Source: CAKKQX01 sp963734595
GTDB lineage: Bacteria; Pseudomonadota; Gammaproteobacteria; Burkholderiales; SG8-41
Direction: 5' to 3'
NCBI GenBank assembly: GCA_963734595.1
Contig: CAVTHV010000037.1
Coordinates: 310,001-374,000, forward strand
DNA: 64,000 nt
Shown: positions 9,390-20,365 of the stretch, piece after piece
Position numbering within the stretch: the first letter of the stretch is position 1
Layout of the letters: each line of letters opens with the position of its first letter
The notes under the pieces: model-generated
Databases searched by the model: none
What the model saw: only the letters and a program-made list of their open reading frames with translations
Told to the model about the DNA's origin: nothing
Translations under genes and position numbers: made by a program

Positions 9390-10675
9390 TATTCGCCGCC
9401 CTTGTCGCGTTTGCGGTTGCCCTTGCCGGACCCCTTGCCGGGTCCCTTCTTGGCCGCCCCAGGCGAACCCGCGCGGCCGCCGGCTTCAGGCAGCGACACC
9501 GAAGCGCCGTCGCGCAAGCGGTCGGTGCCGTCCACGACCACCTGTTCTCCGGGTTTGACACCCGCGGTGATTTCGACGTTATCGCCTTCGACAACCCCGA
9601 TTTTTACCTGTCGCAGCGAGACGGTCCGGTCGGCGTTCACGACGTAGACAAACGCGCCCGCCGAACCGCGCTGAATGGCCGCGCTGGGAATGATGGTGAC
9701 ACCCTCGCGGGTATCGATAAGCATGCGCACATTCACGAACTGGTTCGGAAACAATCCGCCATCCTCGTTCGGGAACTGCGCTTTGAGACGCACCGTTCCG
9801 GTCGACGGATCGATCTGATTGTCTACGGTGATCAGCGTGCCGGTGGCAAGCCTTACCTTCTGCTCCCGGTCAAAAGCCTCGACCGGCAGTCGTTCGCCGG
9901 ATTGGAGGCGCTTCATTACGCCGGGCAGATTGTCCTGCGGGATCGTAAATACCGCCGTGACCGGCTGCAGCTGCGTGATCACGACCAATCCGTTCGCGTC
10001 GCTCGCATGGACGATGTTGCCCGGATCCACCTGGCGCAGTCCGAGACGGCCCGCAATCGGTGCGGTGATGCGCGCGTAGGTGAGTTGCAGCTTTGCGTTA
10101 TCGATCTGCGATTGATCGACCTTGACGGTGCCTTCGTACTGGCGCACCAGCGACTCCTGGCTGGCCACCAGTTGCTCGGCGATGGAGTCCTGCTTCAGCA
10201 AAGTGCGGTAGCGCTCAAGATCGATCCTGGCATTGTCGAGCAAGGCCCGGTCGCGGGCCATCTGGCCCTCGGCCTGCGTGAGCTGCACCTGGAACGGACG
10301 CGGGTCGATCTCCGCAAGCAGATCGCCCGCCTTCACCATCCGGCCCTCGGTGAACAGCACGCTCATCAACTGGCCATCCACGCGGCTTTTCACGGTCACG
10401 GTCTTGAGCGGCGTCACCGTTCCCAGCCCGGTAAGAAAAATATCGAGGTTCCCCGTCTTCGCCGGCGCCGCCACCACCGGAGTCACGCGTGCGGCGCCGG
10501 CCGCCTGCCGGCTTTGGCGCTGCTGCTGGACACTGCTCCATTGCTTCACGCCAAACACCGTGCCGGCGATCAGCAGACAGAGCGCGAGCACGCCGAACCA
10601 GCGCCATCGCGACCAACCGGTTTTATTCAAGGGTGTCCCGCGGATTTGTTTTTCGTTTTCCGGCGTCTCGCTCAT
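9389..10675 (-). CDS. mdtA: RND efflux periplasmic adaptor (HlyD/MdtA family)
   Basis: Membrane-fusion protein linking the pump to the outer-membrane channel; about 428 residues from the ATG at 10675 (MSETPENEKQIRG). A single TM anchor (WRWFGVLALCLLIAGTVFGV) is followed by the biotinyl-lipoyl-like half (VTVKSRVDGQLMSVLFTEGRMVKAGDLLAEIDPRPFQ), a coiled-coil hairpin (AEGQMARDRALLDNARIDLERYR), the second lipoyl half (ITAPIAGRLGLRQVDPGNIV) and beta-barrel/membrane-proximal domains. The C-terminal tail (about 30 residues) is rich in Gly, Lys and Arg, which is unusual. An in-frame start 93 bases upstream is possible, but the extra residues look non-coding. First gene of the mdtABC-channel operon. 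Confidence 0.9.
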   Translation of the reverse strand: MSETPENEKQIRGTPLNKTGWSRWRWFGVLALCLLIAGTVFGVKQWSSVQQQRQSRQAAGAARVTPVVAAPAKTGNLDIFLTGLGTVTPLKTVTVKSRVDGQLMSVLFTEGRMVKAGDLLAEIDPRPFQVQLTQAEGQMARDRALLDNARIDLERYRTLLKQDSIAEQLVASQESLVRQYEGTVKVDQSQIDNAKLQLTYARITAPIAGRLGLRQVDPGNIVHASDANGLVVITQLQPVTAVFTIPQDNLPGVMKRLQSGERLPVEAFDREQKVRLATGTLITVDNQIDPSTGTVRLKAQFPNEDGGLFPNQFVNVRMLIDTREGVTIIPSAAIQRGSAGAFVYVVNADRTVSLRQVKIGVVEGDNVEITAGVKPGEQVVVDGTDRLRDGASVSLPEAGGRAGSPGAAKKGPGKGSGKGNRKRDKGGE

Positions 10676-11066
10676 GTGCGTGCCTGTATGAATGAAATCA
10701 CTCGTGACTGGATTCAAGCCTTGCCAAGAAATCTCGGAGCGGGATGCGTTGCCCGAACGTCGCGGCATTGCACATGCGTCCCGCGCTCGACACGATACCC
10801 CTGAACCATGAAATTAGACCAGATGCCGGTCAAGTTGGGACAAACTTTTTGTGTCAAAATGTTACCGCATAACGACGCCTCGATCGCAAGCATTCCAGGC
10901 CCTCCGGCAAAGACGCTCAAAAAGCAAGGATGCCAGTTCGGACAAGGCCGGAATTGACAGGGAAAAGTAGATACGCGGCATAGCGGTCGGCATCGTAACC
11001 GGATTCCGCAAGGTCCGGTCAGGCGTCAGACGTTCCCGGAGCAGGAACCTGACGATGCGGTATCGT
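10676..11066. other. Intergenic region upstream of the mdtABC operon
   Basis: 391 bases between the SPOR gene and mdtA, both on the minus strand. The mdt promoter should lie here. A minus-strand TTGACA occurs at 10857-10852, but no good -10 hexamer follows at 16-18 bp, so I do not call a promoter. A short minus-strand frame (10862-11104) shows no recognisable protein features and is not called. Confidence 0.5.
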
Positions 11067-11825
11067 TCAACTCGTCTGACTGGAAGCTGGAACCTTGGCA
11101 GCATCGGCCGGGGGACAGGCCACTGCCTTGATCTCGGTACCGGGGAACTCGCGCTGCAATTCGGCGAGTTTGGCGACCATCGGGTCGCCCGGATCGCGCA
11201 CCAGATACACGATCTGTTTCAGGAAATTCTCGCGCCGTTCGACGATTGCCGAGCGCACACCCTTCCCGCGTATGCCGGCAAGAAAATTCTTCGCCGCATC
11301 CTCGCTCTTGAATATGCCGAGCGAAATCGCATTGCGCCACGGGGTCTGGTCCTGCACGGCAAAAAAATCGGTCACGCCCAACCCCTTCAGCTCGCGGATT
11401 TTCTTGTCGACTTCGGCCTTGTTCTTCAGCGGCGGGATGTAGACCCAGTAGCCGCCGACATCGGCGACCACGCGCTGCACCAGGACTTGCGGCAGATCGA
11501 GCCGGGCGATCGCAGCGTCGGCGCGCGCCACATCCGGGCCCGCCAGCAGCCCCCATTCGAGACAGGCCGCGGGCACGGGGGACGCCGCCGGGCCGGCAGT
11601 CTTGGCCGGCACGGGGGACGCCGGCGGCGCGACGGTCTTGGCCGGCGCGGCGGGCCTGGGCTTTTGGGAAGGTGCGCTGCCCGTCGCCCTGACGATCCTG
11701 ATCTTCTCCGGATTGATCTGCAGCAGCGCAATGCGGCCGGCGGCGCCATCCTGCTGCCGCGCCACCAAGGCATAGGCATAGAACACGGCGTTGGCCAGCA
11801 CCAGCACCAGAAACAGCAGCCTCAT
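11067..11825 (-). CDS. SPOR-domain-like membrane protein
   Basis: 252 residues, not assigned to a named family with certainty. One N-terminal membrane segment (MRLLFLVLVLANAVFYAYAL) is followed by a Pro/Ala-rich linker with a repeated AxPVPAKT-like unit (about residues 50-85). The C-terminal half resembles a SPOR peptidoglycan-binding fold: VGGYWVYIPPLKNKAEVDKKIRELKGLGVTDFF then NAISLGIFKSEDAAKNFLAGIRGKGV. SPOR domains bind denuded septal glycan. It starts 22 bases after coaX on the same strand, and birA-coaX-SPOR is a recurrent betaproteobacterial operon. Why it accompanies biotin and CoA genes is not known. Confidence 0.75.
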   Translation of the reverse strand: MRLLFLVLVLANAVFYAYALVARQQDGAAGRIALLQINPEKIRIVRATGSAPSQKPRPAAPAKTVAPPASPVPAKTAGPAASPVPAACLEWGLLAGPDVARADAAIARLDLPQVLVQRVVADVGGYWVYIPPLKNKAEVDKKIRELKGLGVTDFFAVQDQTPWRNAISLGIFKSEDAAKNFLAGIRGKGVRSAIVERRENFLKQIVYLVRDPGDPMVAKLAELQREFPGTEIKAVACPPADAAKVPASSQTS

Positions 11826-11847
11826 CTTTTTTTCCCGTTCATCGTTT

Positions 11848-12576
11848 TCATTGGCCTAGCGCAATGCGCAGCAACCCTTCCAGCACCAGATTATCCACGA
11901 CCTCGACCCGCGCGTTAAGCCGGGGCGCGAGCAGCGGCGCGGCGCCGCCCGACAGCACGACGATGGGCGCGGCCTGCCCGCTTTCCTCCATATAGCGCAG
12001 CATGCGCTCGACCGCGCCGGCGAGCGCATTGACGATGCCGCTCATGATGGCGTCCGCCGTGGAATCGGGAAAATAGGTGAAGCGCCCTTCCTGCAGTCCG
12101 AGCTGGGCGGTATTGCGCGATAGCGACTCGCGCATCAGGTCCGCTCCCGGCACGATGAAACCGCCCACAAACACGCCTTCGTGCGACAGCGCGTCGACAG
12201 TCAGCGTGGTCCCGGCATTGACGACCACGCAGGGGCCGCGGAACAGGTGCCAGGCGCCGATCAGCGCCGCCCAGCGGTCGGAGCCCAGTTGCGACGGATC
12301 GTCGTAACTGCTGGTGACGCCGCATTGCCGCGCCTCGCTTTTGATCCAGCATGGGTTGGCGGGAAATGGCGCGAGCGCGGCGGAAATCGATTCCCGCACC
12401 GCGCCGCCGGCGACGTTGGAGATCACGATTTTGTCGGGCGGCGGAACTACAGCGAGCGCGGCGCCGAGCTGGCCGGCCTGCGCGCTGGCAATCCAGGACT
12501 GACCGGCCCAGTGCTCGCCGTCGAACCAGCCCCATTTGATGCGGGTATTGCCGGCGTCGATCGCCAGAATGTTCAT
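11848..12576 (-). CDS. coaX: Type III pantothenate kinase (CoaX / Baf)
   Basis: ATP-dependent phosphorylation of pantothenate, first step of CoA synthesis; 242 residues. Evidence: N-terminal ASKHA phosphate-1 loop MNILAIDAGNTRIKWG (catalytic Asp in DAGNT), CVVVNAGTTLTVDALS (phosphate-2), GGFIVPGADLMRESL (pantothenate/dimer region) and VVLSGGAAPLLAPRL (adenosine loop). The ATG at 12576 overlaps the birA stop by 4 bases (ATGA), giving translational coupling. In Bordetella the homologue is Baf. No type I coaA is visible in the window. Confidence 0.93.
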   Translation of the reverse strand: MNILAIDAGNTRIKWGWFDGEHWAGQSWIASAQAGQLGAALAVVPPPDKIVISNVAGGAVRESISAALAPFPANPCWIKSEARQCGVTSSYDDPSQLGSDRWAALIGAWHLFRGPCVVVNAGTTLTVDALSHEGVFVGGFIVPGADLMRESLSRNTAQLGLQEGRFTYFPDSTADAIMSGIVNALAGAVERMLRYMEESGQAAPIVVLSGGAAPLLAPRLNARVEVVDNLVLEGLLRIALGQ

Positions 12577-13593
12577 GCGCCCGCCTTGCGTCGCGGCGCG
12601 CGCGGCATGGCCCGCGCATCCGCCGGCCGCAGGCTGATTTCGCCGCTGTGATAGCGCCGGATGCCCGCCTGCGTCTCGATCAGCAGCGCGCCGTCTTCGG
12701 CCACCCCGCGCGCGCATCCCTGCTCGTGCCGCGCGTCCGGCAGGATCAGCGTCACGGTCTGGTCCTGGTGCGCGTGATACCGCTGCCATTCAGCGCGCAA
12801 CGGCGCCAGCCCCTCGCGCCCGAACGCTTCGAGCACCCGGTACAGCTCCTTCAGCAGCAGCGCCAGCAGCTGGTTGCGCTCGAGCGCCCGGCCGCACGCC
12901 GTCTCGAGATCGGCTGCCGCCTGATCGATGCGGCCGCGCACCGTGTCCGACAACCGCAGGTTGACGCCGATGCCGATCACCGCTGCGCTCGGCCCCAGCA
13001 TATCGCCCTGCATTTCAATCAGGATGCCGGCGAGTTTGCCGCCGCGCCACACCACGTCGTTGGGCCATTTCAGTCCGGCCTCGTCGAGGCCCAGCGTCCT
13101 CAGCGCGCGTATCAGCGCAACGCCGACCGCCAGGCTCAGCCCCGAGAGAAACGCGGCGCCCTGCGTGAAGCGCCACAGCAGCGAGAACGTGAGCGCGCCG
13201 CCGACGCCGCTGTGCCACGCCCGCCCCATCCGGCCGCGCCCGGCTTCCTGCCACTCGGCTGCGATCACCAGGCCGCCGGGCGCGCCCTGCTGCGCGCGCT
13301 GCATCGCCAGCGTATTGGTGGAACTCGCGCTGTCCAGAATCTCGATGTTGAAATGCGCCGCATCCGGCGCCGAGCTCGCGCAGCACCGCCTCCCGCTGCA
13401 GCAGCGACAGCGGCTGCGCCAGGCGGTAGCCGCGGCCGCGCACCCGGTAGACTTCGAGGCCGGCAGCGCCGATCTCGCGCACCGCCAGCCAGACGCTGGC
13501 ACGCGACAGGCCGAGCGCGCGCGCCAGCACCTCGCCGGAATGGAAGTCGCCGTCGGCCAGCCGTCTCAGCACGTCACAGGTTATGGATTTCAT
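12573..13593 (-). CDS. birA: Biotin--protein ligase with HTH domain, BirA (one frame break)
   Basis: Bifunctional biotin ligase and biotin-operon repressor; about 339 residues after repair (E. coli 321). The N-terminal winged helix (VLRRLADGDFHSGEVLARALGLSRASVWLAVREI) and the biotin-ligase core (SASSTNTLAMQRA; AEWQEAGRGRMGRAWHS with the GRGRxGR adenylate loop; LKWPNDVVWRGGKLAGILIEMQ) are in different frames. Deleting one C (the GG at 13366-13367 on the plus strand) joins them as ..RELGA-DAAHFNIEIL... Both domains are well conserved, so I infer a sequencing error. It is divergent from the ABM gene, 106 bp apart, and overlaps coaX by 4 bases. Confidence 0.9.
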
Positions 13594-13699
13594 GCGGGAC
13601 TATAGAATAGCCGATTGTGCCCCCGGGAAAAACCGGCAAGCGCGCAAGACTACAATCGCACGTTTCGAGCAGACGCTTTCACCGCCAGGGAGGCACCCC

Positions 13700-14023
13700 A
13701 TGCATGTCGTGATCTTCGAAGTCCAGCCCAGGCCGGGCCGCGAGCAGGATTACCTCGCCATTGCGCAACAGCTGCGCACCGAACTCGAACAGATCGACGG
13801 TTTCATATCGGTCGAGCGCTTCGCCAGCCTCTACAACGAAGGCAAGATCCTGTCGCTCTCGTTCTGGCGCGACGAGGCCGCGGTCAAACGCTGGCGCGAG
13901 CACACCCGGCACCGCGAGGCGCAGCAGCGCGGGCGCGAGGACATTTTCGCCGACTACCGCATCCGCGTCGGCGCCGTCGTGCGCGACTACGGCATGACGC
14001 AACGCGCGCAGGCGCCCGAGTAA
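13700..14023 (+). CDS. Antibiotic biosynthesis monooxygenase (ABM) domain protein
   Basis: Small ferredoxin-fold ABM protein of 107 residues. The family comprises dimeric alpha+beta-barrel proteins including cofactor-free monooxygenases and heme-degrading enzymes. Evidence: MHVVIFEVQPRPGREQDYLAIAQQL, GFISVERFASLYNEGKILSLSFWRDEAAVKRW and REHTRHREAQQRGRE, the usual motif order. The ATG at 13700 is chosen over upstream in-frame starts because GGGAGG lies at 13688-13693. Substrate unknown; a role in quinone or aromatic oxidation would be a guess. Confidence 0.85.
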   Translation: MHVVIFEVQPRPGREQDYLAIAQQLRTELEQIDGFISVERFASLYNEGKILSLSFWRDEAAVKRWREHTRHREAQQRGREDIFADYRIRVGAVVRDYGMTQRAQAPE

Positions 14024-14027
14024 CAGC

Positions 14028-14033
14028 TAAAAT
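14028..14033 (+). promoter_or_regulatory. Possible -10 element for glnS
   Basis: TAAAAT 21 bases upstream of the glnS ATG, immediately after the ABM stop. No convincing -35. An almost identical context (TAGAATAGCGG) precedes pdxH at 60413. Confidence 0.35.
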
Positions 14034-14054
14034 AGCGGTTTACCGGAAAACCCG

Positions 14055-15884
<1,830 letters not shown>

Positions 15885-15907
15885 GCGTATTTTGGCTTCG
15901 ACATAAC

Positions 15908-15955
15908 GTTGCGCTGACCGCAACATTAGTCTGCGCCGCAACAAGCCTTGCGGCG
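15908..15955 (+). other. Two hairpins between glnS and its duplicated tail
   Basis: A 6-bp stem GTTGCG/CGCAAC (15908-15913 with 15919-15924) and an 8-bp stem CGCCGCAA/TTGCGGCG with a 6-nt loop (15934-15941 with 15948-15955). Neither is followed by a T-run. They sit in the 77-base spacer between glnS and the second tail copy. They may be transcription attenuators or part of a recombination scar; the sequence alone does not decide. Confidence 0.4.
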
Positions 15956-15961
15956 TGTTGT

Positions 15962-16051
15962 GTGGCCGACCAGCATGATTCCCGCGACGGTGCGCCCGTG
16001 TTCAACCGCGCCGTGACGCTGCGCGACTCCTGGGTCAAACACAACGCCTGA
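15962..16051 (+). pseudogene. Second, orphan copy of the glnS 3' end
   Basis: Encodes VADQHDSRDGAPVFNRAVTL followed by RDSWVKHNA and a stop, matching the end of GlnRS (VADLRDSRAGVPVFNRAVTL.., 15789-15884). Over 28 codons I count 21 identical residues but only about 58 of 84 identical bases, most differences being at third positions. It is therefore a separately evolved glnS tail, not a recent duplication. This copy uses the GC-rich codons typical of the window, while the copy fused to glnS does not. A frame open from GTG 15857 runs into it, but I see no sign that it is expressed. Confidence 0.7.
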
Positions 16052-16412
16052 TCGCGTGCGCGGCGCCGCCGGCCGCACGCAGAACGCGGGCCTTTGGGAA
16101 ACCACTCGGCTTGCACTTTGTGGCCTGGTATCGAAAATTCAAGTTGCGGGTCCAACGGTGTCTGCCCGGCCACCACGGCCATGTCGAGCTCGCACCCCAT
16201 ATATTGGACAGGCCTGCGCGTCTGATGCAAATCCACCCTCGGGTGGTTTTGGTTGTGGCATTATGTACCTGGCGTCCTGACCCGATAGCCCACACCCGCA
16301 ACGACGCAGCCGTGCGTCGACGCGAACATGAGAGAACGGCCTCCGGCGACAGCCGGCCGTACCGCAGCTCCGGGCATTTGCAGGCGCAATCCCACAACCG
16401 GGAGAAATTCTG
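16052..16412. other. Intergenic region without recognisable gene
   Basis: 361 bases between the glnS remnant and the diguanylate cyclase. Open frames exist on both strands, but none resembles a known protein and none has a ribosome-binding site, apart from the GGAG at 16401-16404 serving the next gene. Confidence 0.5.
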
Positions 16413-17313
16413 ATGCCGCCACTTCTGATGCCACCTTTAGGTCGTCGTCGACCTGCTGCGCAATGTGGTGGATATCCTGCCGGTCGGCGTCTGGATCCTG
16501 GACGAGACCGGAAAAATCCTCTATGGCAATTCCGCCGGCCATCGCATCTGGGCCGGTGCGCGCTACGTCGGCGTCGAACAATACGGGGAGTACAAAGGCT
16601 GGTGGGTCGCCACCGGCAAGCGCATCGAGCCGGAAGAGTGGGCCGCGGCGCGCGCCATCAGGACCGGGGAAACCTCGATCGACGAAGAAGTGGAAATCGA
16701 GTGCTTCGACGGCACGCGCAAGATCATTCTCAACTCCGCGATGCCGATCCGCGACGAGGACGACAACATCGTCGGCGCGGTCATCGTCAACCACGACATC
16801 ACCGAGCGCAAACGCTTCGAGGAACGGTTGCGGGAAATGACCGAGCGGGATCCTCTCACCAACACCTACAACCGGCGGCACCTCTACGCCATCCTGGAGA
16901 GAGAGAGCGAGCGGGCGCGCCGTTACGGCACCGCGCTGTCGGTCGTCATGTTCGACATCGACCATTTCAAGACGGTCAACGACACGCACGGCCACCTGGA
17001 AGGCGACCGCGTGCTGGTCCGGATCGCGGAGATCGTGCAGCAGGAACTGCGCAGCGTCGACCTGCTGGCCCGTTACGGCGGAGAGGAATTTCTGATCGTT
17101 GCGCCCGGCATCGACCGCCCGCGTGCCGTCGTGCTGGCGGAACGCCTGAGAACCCTTATCGCCGAGGCGGACTTCGACCCCGTCCCGCAGATTACCTGCA
17201 GTTTCGGCGTGCATCAGTTCGACGGCGAGGATACGGATTCCATTTTCCGTTACGTCGACGATCTGCTGTACAAGGCCAAGCAGCAGGGGCGCAATTGCGT
17301 CGTCACGGAATAG
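16413..17313 (+). CDS. PAS-GGDEF diguanylate cyclase (probable frame break near the start)
   Basis: Cyclic-di-GMP synthase with an N-terminal PAS sensor (LPVGVWILDETGKILYGNSAGHRIWAG .. PIRDEDDNIVGAVIVNHDITERK) and a C-terminal GGDEF domain (RDPLTNTYNRRHL, FDIDHFKTVNDTHGH, RYGGEEF). An RxxD inhibitory site (RSVD) lies exactly five residues before GGEEF, so product inhibition is expected. The PAS-GGDEF frame is open from 16441, but the best start is ATG 16413, preceded by GGAG at 16401-16404 and in another frame. Deleting one base near 16441 gives MPPLLMPPL-VVDLLRNVVDILPVG and a 299-residue protein. An internal start at 16465 is the alternative. No membrane segment, so probably cytosolic; the PAS ligand is unknown. 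Confidence 0.85.
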
Positions 17314-17325
17314 TCTTCCGCCGTA

Positions 17326-19996
17326 TCATCGCGTGCAACGCCGCACCCACCATTTGCGGCCTTCCTCCAGCACCAGCATGGCGGCGGCGAATGGCAGCAT
17401 AAAGAGCCACACGTCCAGCGCGATCGGCGCTGTGCCGAACGCCGCGTTGCCGGGAGCCGTGTAGACGATCGCGAGGATCAGCGCGAGCTCCGCCAAAATT
17501 CCAAATAGAATCAATGCATTATATTTCAGCGCCGCAGAGAATAGGCTTTCCCGCGGATCGCGGCACAGGACCACATTCACCACCTGCATCACGATGATGG
17601 CGGCCAGGCATGCCGTCGTCGCCTGCAGGTAAAGCGGATCGCCGCCTGCCAGCGCTTCGCCGTAGCGCCAGCCGCCATCGCCCAGCACGAAAAAGAATGC
17701 CGCCATCGCCGCCGCCGCTTCCAGCATGCCGAGCCACAGATAGGCGCGCGCCATCAGCGGCCAGTTCATCAGCCGCTCGTCGCGGCGGCGCGGCGGCTGC
17801 CGCATGATGTCCGGCGCCGGCTTTTCCGCGCCCAGCCCGAGCGCCGGCAGCATATCGGTGCCGAGATCGACGGCGAGGATCTGGATGATGGTCAGCGGCA
17901 GCGGAATGCGCAGCAGCACGAATGCCAGGTACGGCACGATCTCCGGGATGTTCGAGGTCAGGATGTAGGTGAGGAACTTGCGGATGTTCTGGAACACCGC
18001 CCGCCCCTCCTCGATCGCGGCGACGATCGAGGCGAAATTGTCATCGAGCAGCACCATGTCGGCCGCGCCGCGCGCGACGTCGGTCCCCACCACGCCCATC
18101 GCGATGCCGATGTCGGCGCGCCGCAACGCCGGCGCGTCATTCACGCCGTCACCGGTGACGGCCACCACGTGGCCCTTGCGCTTCAACGCCTCGACGATGC
18201 GCATTTTCTGATCGGCGGTCACCCGCGCGAACAGGATTTCTTCGGCGTCGAGCGCAAGCTGCAGCTGCGTGACCGTGAGCCGCGACAGCGTCTCGCCGAC
18301 GATCACCACGGGTGCCGTTGCGAGCCCGATGTCGCGCGCCACCGCGCGCGCGGTGTGCGGATGATCGCCGGTGACCATGATCACGCGGATGCCCGCGGCG
18401 CGGCAGGTCGCGATGGCCTGCGGCACTTCCGGCCGCGGCGGATCGTGCAGCCCGACGAGCCCCGCGAGCGTGAGCGATGTCTCCCACTGTTCACGCGGCA
18501 CGCCGGCATCGAGCGTGCGGTACGCGAGCGCGAGCACGCGCAGGCCGCGCTCGGCCATCTCCTCCTGCGCCGCGAGAAACTCCTGCATCAGCGCTTCGCT
18601 CATCGCAACGCTGCCGTTCTGCGCCGCGAGCACCTGCGCGCACAGCGGCAGCACCTGTTCGACCGCCCCCTTGCAGTACAGCACGCGGCCCGCCGGCCCT
18701 TCGTGCACGGTGGACATGCGCTTGCGGTCGGCGTCGAACGGCAGCTCGTCGCAGGGCGGTACGGGCGCGCGCCCGCCGAGGCCGCGTTCGGCCATCCCGA
18801 CCAGCGCGACTTCCATCGGATCACCGAGCAGCACCGGGACGCCGTTGCGCGCGACTTCGCGCAGGCTGTGGCAGTGGCGTGCAACTTCGAAGAACGGCGC
18901 ATGGCCTGCCGCATCCGCCGGCGTCGAGCGTCGCGAGTTCGCGCGTGGTGCCGGCAAAATGCACGCTCACCGCCTGCATGCGGTTCTCGGTGAGCGTGCC
19001 GGTCTTGTCGGTGACGATGACGGTCGCCGCGCCCAGCGCCTCCGCCGCCGGCAGGTGCCGGATCAGCGCATTGCGTTTCGCCATGCGCTGCGTCGCCATC
19101 GCCAGCGCCAGCGTCACCGTCGGCAGCAGGCCCTCCGGCACGTTGGCGACGATGATGCCGATGGCGAACAGGAAGTTCGCCCAGAAACCGAGGCCGAGCA
19201 TCTGCCCGATCGCGAAAAACACCACGCCCAGCACGGCGGCGAGCAGCGCGATCAGCCTTGAGAGCCGCACGATTTCCTGCTGCAACGGCGATGGCGGCGC
19301 GACGGCAGTCTGCGTCAGATGCGCAATTTTGCCGAACTCCGTGTGCATGCCGGTCGCGAACACCAGCGCCGTGGCCGCGCCCGACACCACCGACGTGCCC
19401 GCGAGCAGCACGTTGCGGCTCCTGAGCAGGTCGTCCTCTTCGACCGCATCGGCGATGCGCGCCTTCGGCAGCGACTCGCCGGTGACGGTCGCGATGTTGA
19501 CGCGCACGCCGTGGCCTTCGACCAGCCGGCAATCGGCAGGCACGTCGTCGCCTTCCTGCAGCAGGATCACGTCTCCCGGGACGAGCATCCCGGTCTCGAG
19601 CTGCACGGCAACCCCGTCGCGGCGCGCCGTCACCGCGTGCGGCAGCAGCGCCTTCAGCGCCGCCACCGCGCGCTCGGCGCGGTACTCCTGCCAGAACGCG
19701 AACGCGCCGTTCACCACCACCACGCCGATGATCGCCCAGCCCAGCGTGGCCATGCCCTGTCCGGGCCCGTACGCCTCGGCGATGAAAGCGAGCCCCGCCG
19801 CGACCAGCAGGATCAGCGCGAAGAAATGCGTGAACTGCCGCGCGCCCTTGAGCCACAGCGGCTCGCGCGCGATCTCCTCCACGCGATTCGGTCCGTACTC
19901 GGCGAGCCGCCGCGCGGCCTCGGCGGCGGCAAGCCCCTCGCGCGCGCTGTGCAGGCTGGCGAAAGCTTGGTCGACTGAAAGACGGGTGATGCGCAT
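17326..19996 (-). CDS. Cation-transporting P-type ATPase, Na,K-ATPase-like (type IIC-like; one frame break)
   Basis: P-type ion pump, about 889 residues after repair. Evidence: N-terminal cation-ATPase domain; actuator TGES (VTGESLPKA, about residue 172); M4 ANVPEGLLPTVTLALAMATQRM; phosphorylation loop DKTGTLTENRM (Asp330); nucleotide domain; hinge VTGDGVNDAPALRRADIGIAMG; and M5-M6 NIPEIVPYLAFVLL .. IQILAVDLGTDMLPALGLGAEKPAPDIM. The NIPE and DLGTDMLPALGLGAE signatures match Na,K/H,K-ATPase alpha subunits more than SERCA or MgtA pumps. Deleting one G (18918-18919) joins the frames as ..ELATLDA-ADAAGHAPFFEV... A TTGAC-N4-GTCAA dyad lies 60 bases upstream. The transported ion is not certain. Confidence 0.88.
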
Positions 19997-20365
19997 GACG
20001 ATTTACGCTTCACTGATTCACGGTTTTCAAGCATGCCCGTCTCCGTGCCGCGCGGGTTGACCTGGGTCAAAAATCGTTGCGGTGCCCGATGCATACGATC
20101 ACAATTTGCACAAATCTTCCGTTGCGTGAACGTACCAAGGTTGCGGCGCATGCGCGCTTCGGGCCAAATCTGCCGCCGCTCAAAGTCCGGGTGAAAGTGA
20201 AGGTAAAATCGCGAACCGGGGGCTGGGAATGGAAATTTTTAAACCGCACGCAACAGCGATTATTCAATAAAAACAACGGAGCACAACATCCAACCCGGCT
20301 GGCCGGCCCCGGCCGTGGTTTTTCATGGACACGGGGCACCCGCACTTCACAGAAAAGGCATTGCA
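19997..20365. other. Divergent intergenic region between the P-type ATPase and the TPP enzyme
   Basis: 369 bases. Holds the FNR-type dyad at 20057-20070 close to the ATPase start, then an AT-richer stretch (20221-20285) that could carry the TPP-enzyme promoter. No gene or RNA is recognised. Confidence 0.5.
20057..20070. promoter_or_regulatory. FNR/Anr-type dyad upstream of the P-type ATPase
   Basis: TTGAC-CTGG-GTCAA, a perfect 5-bp inverted repeat with N4, resembling CRP/FNR-family sites (consensus TTGAT-N4-ATCAA). Toward the ATPase, a CATGCT -10 is one base off the -41.5 geometry, with an implied leader of about 25 bases. Toward the TPP enzyme, TACGAT at 20094-20099 is also one base off but would leave a 260-base leader. 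The ATPase is the likelier target. Confidence 0.45.

Noticed and set aside
10862..11104. 80-codon minus-strand frame between the SPOR gene and mdtA
   Set aside because: No ribosome-binding site, overlaps the SPOR gene end, and the protein is Arg-rich without recognisable features.
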